A stretch of 64,000 nucleotides of DNA. It comes from Novosphingobium ovatum. Its GTDB lineage: Bacteria > Pseudomonadota > Alphaproteobacteria > Sphingomonadales > Sphingomonadaceae. Positions 46,983-54,582 of this stretch are shown piece by piece (position 1 is the stretch's first letter; each line of letters starts with the position of its first letter). The translations under genes were made by a program, and so were the position numbers. Location of the stretch: NCBI RefSeq assembly GCF_009909235.1, contig NZ_JAAAPO010000003.1:434001-498000 (forward strand), read 5' to 3'. Below the pieces are notes generated by a model, which saw only the letters and a list, made by a program, of their open reading frames with translations, was not told where the DNA came from and made no database searches.

Positions 46983-48624
46983 AGATCGCTTCCTTGAACG
47001 GTGCCATGCCAATGCGGCGATAGGTGTCGAGGAAGCGCTCTTCGCCTTCCTTGTTGGCGAGATAGACGTTGGTGGCCTTTTCCACCGCGTCGACAATGCC
47101 GTTTTCGTCAAAACCGGGGCCGGTGATGGTGCCCAGCGACGTGTCCGCACCCTCACAGCCGCCCAGCAGCAACTGGTAGTTCTCGGTCCCCTTGCGGTCG
47201 ACGCCCAGAATGCCGATGTGGCCGGCGTGGTGGTGACCACAGGCGTTGATGCAGCCCGAAATCTTCAGCTTCAGCTCGCCAATCGCGTCGGCCTTTGCAG
47301 GGGCGGCGAAACGTTCGGCAATCTTTTGCGCGACGGGGATCGAGCGGGCGTTGGCCAGCGAGCAGTAATCCAGACCGGGGCAGGCGATGATGTCGGTGAT
47401 CTGGTCCAGATTGGCGGTGGCCAGATCGGCCTCGACCAAACGCTGCCACAGGGCGAACAGGTCAGCCTTCTTGACATGGGCCAGCACGATGTTCTGGGCG
47501 TGGGTCACGCGCAGCTCGTCCAGGCTGAATTCGCGGCCCAGATCGGCCATGATGCGGATCTGGTCGGCGGTGGCGTCACCGGGGATGCCGGCCTTGCCGT
47601 TCTTGTCGATCGGCTTCAGGCTGATGTTGACGATGGCGTAACCGGGCGCCTTGTGCGCGACCGTGTTGGCGGCCACCCAGCGGGCGAAATCGGCGTTCGA
47701 CAGGTCGATCTCGTCCGACAGGCCCGTTTCCCATGCCGGATCGGCAAAGAAGCCCTTGATGCGCTCCAGCTCGGCCAGCGGGGGTTCGATGGCCAGCGTT
47801 TGCAGATGGGCGAACTCTTCTTCCACCTGACGGCGGTATTCGTCCAGACCCAGCTCGTGCACCAGGATCTTGATGCGCGCCTTGTACTTGTTATCGCGGC
47901 GGCCATAGCGGTTGTAGACGCGCAGGCAGGCCTCGGAATAGGTGATCAGCTGATCGACCGGCACAAAGGCGTTGATCAGCGGCGCGATCATCGGCGTGCG
48001 GCCCATGCCACCACCGACATAGAATTCCGCGCCAATCTCGCCCGCGTCATTCTTGACCATGCGCAGGCCGATGTCGTGCAGGCGCATGGCCGCACGGTCG
48101 GTCGCGCTGGCGATGACGGCGATCTTGAACTTGCGCGGCAGGGCCAGGAATTCGGGGTGGAAGCTCGACCACTGGCGCAGCAGCTCGGCATAGGGGCGCG
48201 GGTCCACCACCTCGTCGGCGGCGGCGCCAGCGTATTGGTCCGAACTGATGTTGCGGATGCAATTGCCTGACGTCTGGATGGCGTGCATTTCCACCGTGGC
48301 CAGATCGGCCAGAATGTCGGGCGCATCCTCCAGCTTGATCCAGTTGTACTGGATGTTCTGGCGGGTGGTGAAATGGCCATAGCCGCGGTCATACTTGTCC
48401 GCGATATCGCCCAGCATGCGCATCTGCGCGCCCGACAGCGTGCCATAAGGCACCGCCACGCGCAGCATATAGGCGTGCAATTGCAGATAGAGGCCGTTTT
48501 GCAGGCGCAGCGGGCGGAACTTGTCCTCGCTCAACGTGCCTTCGATGCGGCGGCGGGTCTGGTCGCGGAATTCCGCGACGCGCGCGTCGACCATTGCCTG
48601 GTCATAGCTGTCATACTGATACAT
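46975..48624 (-). CDS. cysI: Sulfite reductase hemoprotein subunit (nitrite/sulfite reductase family)
   Basis: Six-electron reduction of sulfite to sulfide on a siroheme-[4Fe-4S] centre. The 549-residue protein has the duplicated NiR/SiR ferredoxin-like halves and the cluster/siroheme cysteines in 'CPGLDYC' (about 413-419) and 'SGCINACGHHH' (about 460). 'HFTTRQNIQYNW' lies in the N-terminal half. No flavoprotein CysJ gene is in the operon, so the electron donor is probably ferredoxin or a separate reductase. Preference for sulfite rather than nitrite is inferred from the cys neighbours. Confidence 0.95.
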   Translation of the reverse strand: MYQYDSYDQAMVDARVAEFRDQTRRRIEGTLSEDKFRPLRLQNGLYLQLHAYMLRVAVPYGTLSGAQMRMLGDIADKYDRGYGHFTTRQNIQYNWIKLEDAPDILADLATVEMHAIQTSGNCIRNISSDQYAGAAADEVVDPRPYAELLRQWSSFHPEFLALPRKFKIAVIASATDRAAMRLHDIGLRMVKNDAGEIGAEFYVGGGMGRTPMIAPLINAFVPVDQLITYSEACLRVYNRYGRRDNKYKARIKILVHELGLDEYRRQVEEEFAHLQTLAIEPPLAELERIKGFFADPAWETGLSDEIDLSNADFARWVAANTVAHKAPGYAIVNISLKPIDKNGKAGIPGDATADQIRIMADLGREFSLDELRVTHAQNIVLAHVKKADLFALWQRLVEADLATANLDQITDIIACPGLDYCSLANARSIPVAQKIAERFAAPAKADAIGELKLKISGCINACGHHHAGHIGILGVDRKGTENYQLLLGGCEGADTSLGTITGPGFDENGIVDAVEKATNVYLANKEGEERFLDTYRRIGMAPFKEAIYG

Positions 48625-48627
48625 GGA

Positions 48628-48918
48628 TCAAAGCACCTGATCGGGGGTGGCCGAGGGATCGAGCGAGAGGTCCAGACGCACCGTGGGACCAAGGGCGCGG
48701 ATGCGGTCCTTGATATGGGCGGGGCGGACGGCGCCGTTTTCAGACGTGGCGTCAATGGCATAGGCGGCCACGACGCGGCGGGCGGCTTCCTCGGTCGCGA
48801 TGACGGTGGCGGCATCCGCGCCCACATCGGCCGCATCATTCACATTGGTCGACCATTCCGAGCCCGTCCACCACGTGACTTCGCCGGTTTTCAGGTCATT
48901 GCCTGTCACGATTTTCAC
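48628..48918 (-). CDS. DUF2849 protein
   Basis: A 96-residue soluble protein of the DUF2849 family, with 'GNDLKTGEVTWWTGSEWS' and 'EAARRVVAAYAID'. It has no cysteine. The family is characteristic of alphaproteobacteria and occurs beside sulfite reductase genes. It overlaps the siroheme methyltransferase gene by four bases and lies 3 bases before cysI. Its function is unknown; a structural or redox-adapter role for CysI is a guess. Confidence 0.88.
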   Translation of the reverse strand: MKIVTGNDLKTGEVTWWTGSEWSTNVNDAADVGADAATVIATEEAARRVVAAYAIDATSENGAVRPAHIKDRIRALGPTVRLDLSLDPSATPDQVL

Positions 48919-49715
48919 TGTTCAGCCTCCAACGCCAACTGGCGCAATTCTTGATCTTTCGCTGCGGCATCGGCGCGTGCGGTGACGGCGCCGATAATGA
49001 TGATGGCGGGACTTTGCACGCGTTGTTTGTCCACAATCGCGCCCAGCTCGGCCAAACTGCCCCGCAATACGCGCATGTCCGGGCGCGCGGCACTTTCCAC
49101 CACGGCCATCGGCGTTTCGGGCGAAAGGCCATCGGCGATCAGCTTGTCCGCGATCCGTTCAGCGCCAGCCAGCCCCATATAGATCACCAGCGTGCGCCCA
49201 ACACCCGCCAATCCGGCCCAGTTCTGGTCCGACAGCCCCTTGCACTGGCCCGAAACAAAGCTGACCACGCTGGCCGCATCGCGGTGCGTCAGGGGCAGCA
49301 ATGCCGCCGCACCCGCGCCAATCGCGGCCGAAATGCCGGGGACAACCTCTACCGCCACGCCAGCGGCGGCGCAGGCCTCGGCCTCTTCGCCGCCACGGCC
49401 AAAGATGAACGGATCGCCGCCCTTCAGCCGCAACACATCGCGCCCGGCCAAGGCTTCGGCCACCAGCAGGGCGTTGATCTCGTCCTGTGGCATGGTGTGG
49501 CGGCTGCGGCGCTTGGCCACGGAAATCAGGCGGGCACTGGCGGGCGCCATCGCCATGATGCGCGGATCAACCAGCCCGTCATGCACGATCACCTTTGCCG
49601 CCATGATCAACCGCGCTGCGCGCAGCGTCAGCAGGTCCGGGTCGCCGGGGCCTGCGCCCACCAGCCAGACCTTGCCCACGGCAGGCGCGCCAGCAGAAGA
49701 GGAAAATGCGTTCAT
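48915..49715 (-). CDS. cobA: Uroporphyrinogen-III C-methyltransferase
   Basis: Makes precorrin-2 for siroheme from uroporphyrinogen III with two SAM. The 266-residue protein carries only the SUMT domain, without the CysG dehydrogenase-ferrochelatase part. Signatures are 'VGAGPGDPDLLTLRAARLI', 'KRSRHTMPQDEIN'-type loop, 'RLKGGDPFIFGRGGEEAEA' and 'VPGISAA'. It supplies the cofactor of the adjacent cysI. The oxidase/chelatase must be encoded elsewhere. It starts a tight four-gene run ending in cysH, after a 90-base spacer from the lyase gene. Confidence 0.95.
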   Translation of the reverse strand: MNAFSSSAGAPAVGKVWLVGAGPGDPDLLTLRAARLIMAAKVIVHDGLVDPRIMAMAPASARLISVAKRRSRHTMPQDEINALLVAEALAGRDVLRLKGGDPFIFGRGGEEAEACAAAGVAVEVVPGISAAIGAGAAALLPLTHRDAASVVSFVSGQCKGLSDQNWAGLAGVGRTLVIYMGLAGAERIADKLIADGLSPETPMAVVESAARPDMRVLRGSLAELGAIVDKQRVQSPAIIIIGAVTARADAAAKDQELRQLALEAEQ

Positions 49716-49805
49716 TGCGCCGCCTTGCCCCCGGCGCTGCCCAGAGTGAAGGCAGAATGGCTATTGCCGGGGGAAGGGAATCTTTTGCCGGGGCGCGGCG
49801 GGGCT

Positions 49806-51068
49806 TTATCCCCGCGCCGCCTGTGCCCACACCGCCAATGCCTGCGCCAGATCGGCGATCAGGTCGCCCGCATCTTCCAGCCCGATGGCCAGGCGCACGG
49901 CAAAGCGGTCATCGGCTGCCATATCCGCCAGCGGCCATGCCGAGGCCGTGCGGATGCGCGCGGGATCGACCGGGGTCGCCAGACTTTCAAACCCGCCCCA
50001 GCTATAGCCAATACCGAACAGGCGCAGCGCGTCGATCAGCGCGTCACGCGCCGCCCCCGTGCCGCCCCGCAGGACAAAGGTGAACAGGCCGCAGCCGCCG
50101 GCAAAATCGCGCGACCACAGGTCATGGCCGGGCGATCCGGGCAGCATCGGGCACAATACGCGCGCCACCTGCGGCTGATCCTGCAACCAATGGGCGATGC
50201 GCCGGGCGCTGGCCGTGGTATGCGCCAGACGCAGCCCCATCGTGCGCAACCCTCGCAGCGCCAGCGCCGCGTCATCGGGCGACACCACCGTGCCCAGCAT
50301 CTGGGCATGGCGGCGCAACCGGCCATACCACTCCGCCCCGGCGGTGGCCGATCCCATCATCAGGTCGCTGTGGCCGCCGACATGTTTGGTCACCGCCAGA
50401 ATGGAAATGTCCACGCCATGCGACAGCGCGGCAAAGCCGGTCGGCCCGGCCCAGGTGTTGTCCAGAATGACACAGGCCCCGCGCGCATGGGCGGCGGCGG
50501 CAATGGCGGGCACATCGCACACCTCCATCGTCAGGCTGCCCGGGCTTTCCAGCAGCACCGCGCGGGTGCGATCGCACAGCACCGCATGCAGGCTGTCCAG
50601 ATCCATCGGGTCAAACCAGCGCGTTTCCACCCCGATATCGGCCAGAATGCCATTGGCCAGCGTCCGGCTGGGCTCATAGGCGTTGTCGGTCATCAACAAC
50701 ACATCGCCCGGTTTCAGCACCGCCAGCAACACGCCCGCGATTGCCGCCACGCCGCTGGGATAGAGCACCGTGCCACCATCCTTGCCCGCGCCCGGCTCCA
50801 GTTCGGTCAAGGCTTCGGCCAGCGCCCATTGCGTGGGGGCGCCGCGACGGCCGTAATAGAAATGCCCATCGGCATTCGTGCCATGCCCCGCGCGCAGGGC
50901 GGCAATATCGGGATAGAGATGCGTGCTGCCGCGCCACACCGGCGGGCTGACGACCGCGCCCGGATGGCCGGCAATCCCCGTCCATTCCGGCCGCCGCCCC
51001 GCCAGCACCAATTGCGAATCACTGTGCAGCGCCGCATCGACGCTGCCCGTATCATTGTGTTTGGTCAT
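49806..51068 (-). CDS. metC: Cystathionine beta-lyase (Cys/Met-metabolism PLP enzyme)
   Basis: PLP enzyme that splits cystathionine to homocysteine, pyruvate and ammonia. The 420-residue protein shows 'YGRRGAPTQWALAEAL', 'YPSGVAAIAG', 'LDNTWAGP' and the Schiff-base Lys228 in 'AVTKHVGGHSD'. This form, with 'TWAGP' and 'KHVGGHSD', fits the MetC branch rather than MetB or MetZ. It begins 4 bases after sseA, so the two form an operon. A gamma-lyase activity cannot be excluded. Confidence 0.9.
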   Translation of the reverse strand: MTKHNDTGSVDAALHSDSQLVLAGRRPEWTGIAGHPGAVVSPPVWRGSTHLYPDIAALRAGHGTNADGHFYYGRRGAPTQWALAEALTELEPGAGKDGGTVLYPSGVAAIAGVLLAVLKPGDVLLMTDNAYEPSRTLANGILADIGVETRWFDPMDLDSLHAVLCDRTRAVLLESPGSLTMEVCDVPAIAAAAHARGACVILDNTWAGPTGFAALSHGVDISILAVTKHVGGHSDLMMGSATAGAEWYGRLRRHAQMLGTVVSPDDAALALRGLRTMGLRLAHTTASARRIAHWLQDQPQVARVLCPMLPGSPGHDLWSRDFAGGCGLFTFVLRGGTGAARDALIDALRLFGIGYSWGGFESLATPVDPARIRTASAWPLADMAADDRFAVRLAIGLEDAGDLIADLAQALAVWAQAARG

Positions 51069-51072
51069 GCTG

Positions 51073-51927
51073 TTACGCTGGCACCTTCGAGCTTCCGACA
51101 GCCTTGGGCGTGGTGGGGTCCGATCCCCATTCTGCCCAACTGCCGTCATACAGTGCCACGTCCTGCTTCCCCAGCAAATGCAGACCAAAGGCCAAGACGC
51201 AGGCGGTCATGCCACTGCCACAGGTGACCACCACCGGGCGCGACAGATCCACCCCGCCCGCGGAAAAGGCAGCCGATAGCCCGGCCTTGTCCTTGTACGT
51301 GCCATCAGCGTTGAACAGGCTGGCATAGGGCACATTGGCCGATCCGGGGATGTGGCCGGGCGTGATGCCGGGGCGCGGTTCGGGCGCGCCACCCAGAAAG
51401 CGGGGCGCGCCGCGTGCGTCGACCACGGCCTCGGCCGGGGTGGCCAGATTGGCCAGCACCTGCGCCTTGTCCCGCAGCCGCCGTCCGTCCTGCCACGCGG
51501 TGTAATGGCGGTGGCGCAAGGTGCGGCGGCCTGTTTCCAGATCGCGCCCCTCGGCCCGCCATTTGGCCAGACCGCCATCCAGAATGGCCACGTTTTGCGC
51601 GCCAAACAGCTTCAGCATGAACCACGCGCGGGCCGCCGTGCGGATGCCGCTGTCGTCATAGACCACGATCCGGCTGCCATCGCCCAGGCCCAGAGCCGCC
51701 ATGCGGCTGGCGAATTTCTCGGCGCTGGGCAACGTGTTCTCGATGGCCGAAGCGGTATCCACCAGCTCGGCCAGGTCCATGAAGACGGCGCCGGGAATGT
51801 GCCCGGCTTCATGCTCTGCCAGCGCGTTGCGACCCGCGTCGGGCAAGTGGCTGGATGCGTCCACGATCCGCAGGTCGCAGGCCGCCATTTCATTCGCCAG
51901 CCAATCGGTACTCACCAGGCTGTCCAT
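51073..51927 (-). CDS. sseA: 3-mercaptopyruvate sulfurtransferase (two-rhodanese-domain)
   Basis: Transfers sulfur from 3-mercaptopyruvate to acceptors. The 284-residue protein consists of an inactive N-terminal and an active C-terminal rhodanese domain. The catalytic loop is 'TCGSGMTACV', the CGSGxTA type that favours mercaptopyruvate over thiosulfate. The ATG at 51927 has a strong AAGGAGGAG about nine bases upstream. It is the first gene of the minus-strand sulfur cluster. A 217-base region upstream has no gene and probably holds the promoter. Confidence 0.94.
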   Translation of the reverse strand: MDSLVSTDWLANEMAACDLRIVDASSHLPDAGRNALAEHEAGHIPGAVFMDLAELVDTASAIENTLPSAEKFASRMAALGLGDGSRIVVYDDSGIRTAARAWFMLKLFGAQNVAILDGGLAKWRAEGRDLETGRRTLRHRHYTAWQDGRRLRDKAQVLANLATPAEAVVDARGAPRFLGGAPEPRPGITPGHIPGSANVPYASLFNADGTYKDKAGLSAAFSAGGVDLSRPVVVTCGSGMTACVLAFGLHLLGKQDVALYDGSWAEWGSDPTTPKAVGSSKVPA

Positions 51928-52144
51928 TCGCGCGCGCTCCTCCTTCGCTGCGAAAGCGAAAGACGTAGGCTGCTTGTTTGCAATGCGCAACGCCCTGCTT
52001 TGGCATGCGACGATTTTGCGCGCAGCAAATGAACAGAGGATGATTGCTGCTTATGCGAAAACGCAGCCGCCGGGGTTAGCGCGATGCAAGGGTATGGCTG
52101 CGGCCCCGCGCCAGACTGCGCGGAAATGCGCCAAAAGGCCCGGC

Positions 52145-53731
52145 CTAGCGCGCCACCGGCCATGCGCGAGGCGACATTATGGTGATGGGACCCTGATCCA
52201 GCCGCAGGGGCGTGATGGCCGATGGTGTGGGTTCGGGCGCGCTATCAGGCTCGCCTTCGCCAATCAGCCAGCCGCGATGCAGCGTCACGGGTGGTGGCCG
52301 TTCACCCTTGTCCCCCGATTCGCCTGCGATTCGCGCGGCCTGCACCTCCACCCACACCATCGGCAGCGCCAGCCCGCTGCCCGCCAATGGTCCGCTGTTC
52401 AACCGTTTGAGGCTGACGCGCAATTGGCCGGTCCATTCCACGTCGGCCCCGGCGGCCAGTTCATCCCCCTCATGCGCCACGGCCAGCCAAGGCGGGGCGG
52501 GGGGCAGGCCATCGGCGTCCAGCGCGCCATCTCCGGCGTCCAGCGAGTCGTCGCCGGCGCCCAACGCCATGCGCACCACCACCGGCCCCAGATCCGCCGC
52601 CCCCGCATGGTGCAGCCGCAGGCGATAGCGCAGCGTTGCATTGGACAGTGTCGTGGAAAAGCGCAGCGCCTCCAGCGTGGCGTTCAGCATGGGCGCGGCG
52701 GTGCGGCTGGGGGTGCCGTCCTGCGCGGCAGGCGCGACAGGGATCGGCGCGGGGGCGGGGGCTGTCAGGCTCGACAGGTCGGGGATGGGCTCCTCCACCT
52801 CGGCAAAAGGCAGGCCGGGGGTAAAGGGCGCATCGGCAAAGGGTGCAAAGCGCGCCGGGCGCGGCACAGGCCCGTCACTGGCATTATCACGGGCATCATC
52901 GGCGGCAGAGAGCGGTTTGCGCGCGGGGCCGGGCAAGATGGGCGCGTCCTCCCCCGCATGCGCGTCCTCTCCCTCATCCGGCATGGTGGCGGGCGGGGTG
53001 GCGGGCGAATCGGCGCGGCGGCGCGCCATCAGCGCGCGCGCCAGCACCCAGCCCAGCAGCGCGGCGGCGGCCATCACCGCCAGCCCCAGCGTCACCGCCA
53101 GATCCTTGGCCATGTCCAGCCCCGCCTGCCACGACAGCCCATCGGCCGGGCGGTGTTGCAAGCGCTGGCCCAGCGCCGCGCCCGCAGCAGAGGCCGCGCT
53201 GGCGCTGGATGCGGGCGGCGTCCGGGCAAGGGGCGTGTGGGAGGCCGCGTCAGGCCGGGGCGTGGGGCGGGGCGCGTCATGCGCTGGCCGTGCTGTCGCG
53301 TCAGAGGCGATGGGGTGTGGGGCAGACTTGCCCTCGGCGCGGTGGGGCGGTGCTTTTTCCGCTCCGGCGCGGGGCGCCGGACTGGCCGAAGGCGCGGGTT
53401 TTGGCTTGCTCTCCGCTCTTGCCTGGGACGTCGGCTTGGGTGCCGGCTTTTGCGTGGGATTTGGCGTCGGCTTTGCCCCCGCCTTGGCAATGGACGGGCC
53501 GGTGGTGGGCCCATCATCCAAAGGGGACAGGGGCAGGGCGACAATCCGCGGCGCATCCGAGGCGGCGGGCTGTGCCGACAGGTGCTGCCCCATGGCCAAC
53601 AGCCCCAACGCCATCAGCCCCGTCACGGCGCCCGCCCGCCAGATGCGCCATGCGCGGCCGCCCTGTGGCGCGCGCGGGCCATGGTCTGCCCCATGCAGGC
53701 CGCAAGGATCGTGGCGGTCTGGTGCGATCAC
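52145..53731 (-). CDS. Membrane-anchored proline-rich protein of unknown function
   Basis: A 528-residue frame from a GTG at 53731; the true start may be further in, since no ATG precedes the first hydrophobic segment. It has a signal-like helix ('TGLMALGLLAMGQHL'), about 110 residues rich in Pro, Ala, Lys and Ser, a second transmembrane helix near 210-235 ('LAVTLGLAVMAAAALLGWVL'), another disordered stretch, and a C-terminal beta-rich domain ('LRFSTTLSNATLRYRLRLHH' to 'LRLDQGP'). I recall sphingomonad proteins with the same architecture but no function. The opposite strand is also open here; the domain organisation and family resemblance favour this strand. Confidence 0.68.
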   Translation of the reverse strand: MIAPDRHDPCGLHGADHGPRAPQGGRAWRIWRAGAVTGLMALGLLAMGQHLSAQPAASDAPRIVALPLSPLDDGPTTGPSIAKAGAKPTPNPTQKPAPKPTSQARAESKPKPAPSASPAPRAGAEKAPPHRAEGKSAPHPIASDATARPAHDAPRPTPRPDAASHTPLARTPPASSASAASAAGAALGQRLQHRPADGLSWQAGLDMAKDLAVTLGLAVMAAAALLGWVLARALMARRRADSPATPPATMPDEGEDAHAGEDAPILPGPARKPLSAADDARDNASDGPVPRPARFAPFADAPFTPGLPFAEVEEPIPDLSSLTAPAPAPIPVAPAAQDGTPSRTAAPMLNATLEALRFSTTLSNATLRYRLRLHHAGAADLGPVVVRMALGAGDDSLDAGDGALDADGLPPAPPWLAVAHEGDELAAGADVEWTGQLRVSLKRLNSGPLAGSGLALPMVWVEVQAARIAGESGDKGERPPPVTLHRGWLIGEGEPDSAPEPTPSAITPLRLDQGPITIMSPRAWPVAR

Positions 53732-53757
53732 TGGCCGCTTTGCCCCCTGAAGTTTGT

Positions 53758-53824
53758 CATGCCCATCCCGCCTGTGTGATCCCGCCAGTGTGATCCAGTC
53801 TGTGTGATCCCGTATGTCTGATCC
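53758..53824. repeat. 14-base tandem repeat (four clear copies plus a degenerate one)
   Basis: The unit CTGTGTGATCC plus three bases repeats at 53772, 53786, 53800 and 53814, each exactly 14 bases apart. A weaker copy sharing ATCCCGC precedes it at 53758. It lies between the starts of two divergent genes. Confidence 0.75.
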
Positions 53825-53827
53825 TTT

Positions 53828-53857
53828 GCGGCCATCCCATGGACGTTGGGTGGCCGC
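53828..53857 (+). other. Hairpin in the queF leader region
   Basis: GCGGCCA plus CCCA (53828-53839, one bulged T) pairs with TGGG plus TGGCCGC (53847-53857) around a 7-base loop. It directly follows the 14-base repeats. The following TTT is too short for a good terminator. The sequence does not match the preQ1 riboswitch classes I know. Possibly a transcript boundary or leader structure for queF. Confidence 0.45.
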
Positions 53858-53981
53858 TTTGACCTGATAGGGCCATAGGGGGGCTGCCCTCTACCGGGGT
53901 TTGGTCCTAAACGGCGGCTTGTCCCGCCCCTTGGGGTTGCTCTCTTGTGTCGGGCGGCACTTGGCGGCAATAGGCGCAGGC

Positions 53982-54485
53982 ATGAGCACCCGTGATCCCA
54001 ACGCCGCCCCCGCCGTGCCTGCCGCCGGCGCCTCCGCGCCTCAGCCGCTGCATCTGGGCCAGACCAGCGCGCTGCCAGCCTCGCCCGATGTGGCGGTGCT
54101 GGACTATGTGCCCAATCCGCGAGTCGGCAGCCTGTATATGGTGCGCTTTGCCGCGCCCGAATTCACGTCGCTGTGCCCGGTGACCGGCGCGCCCGACTTT
54201 GCGCATCTGGTGATCGATTACGCGCCGGATCAGACCATCGTTGAATCCAAATCGCTCAAGCTGTTTCTGGGGTCGTTCCGCAACCACGCGGGATTTCATG
54301 AGGATGTGACGGTGGGCATCGGCCAGCGTCTGTTTGCGGAAATGCGTCCGAAATGGCTGCGCATTGGCGGCTATTGGTATCCGCGCGGCGGCATCCCGAT
54401 CGACGTGTTCTGGCAATCGGGGGCCATTCCCGATGGGCTGTGGGTGCCCGATCAGGGCGTTGCGGGCTATCGCGGGCGGGGATGA
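53982..54485 (+). CDS. queF: NADPH-dependent 7-cyano-7-deazaguanine reductase (QueF)
   Basis: Reduces preQ0 to preQ1 in queuosine tRNA modification; cytoplasmic tunnelling-fold enzyme. The 167-residue unimodular protein has the catalytic Cys65 in '[13 protein letters not shown]', Asp72 nearby and the QueF motif 'ESKSLK' (88-93) followed by '[10 protein letters not shown]'. The first 35 residues are Ala/Pro-rich and not part of the fold, so a later start is possible, but no better ribosome-binding site is seen. A tandem repeat and hairpin lie upstream. Confidence 0.95.
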   Translation: MSTRDPNAAPAVPAAGASAPQPLHLGQTSALPASPDVAVLDYVPNPRVGSLYMVRFAAPEFTSLCPVTGAPDFAHLVIDYAPDQTIVESKSLKLFLGSFRNHAGFHEDVTVGIGQRLFAEMRPKWLRIGGYWYPRGGIPIDVFWQSGAIPDGLWVPDQGVAGYRGRG

Positions 54486-54582
54486 ACCGACGGCGCGGTG
54501 ACAACGCGGCCCATTACGTCACACCATTGCAACATTATGGAAAGACAGGCAGGCTGATACTCCTCTGGTGAGAAGAGACGCG

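Noticed and set aside
51928..52144. Possible SAM riboswitch upstream of sseA and metC
   Set aside because: No conserved SAM-II or SAM-I core could be matched by eye in this 217-base gap; it is probably a plain promoter region.
51701..53779. Open plus-strand frame of 692 codons, and a second plus-strand frame at 52641-53750
   Set aside because: They run antisense to sseA and to the proline-rich membrane protein, with low-complexity Arg/Gly or Ala/Ser content and no signal, helix or domain pattern.
53825..53981. Possible preQ1 riboswitch before queF
   Set aside because: The hairpin present is long and GC-rich and lacks the short A-rich pseudoknot pattern of preQ1 classes.
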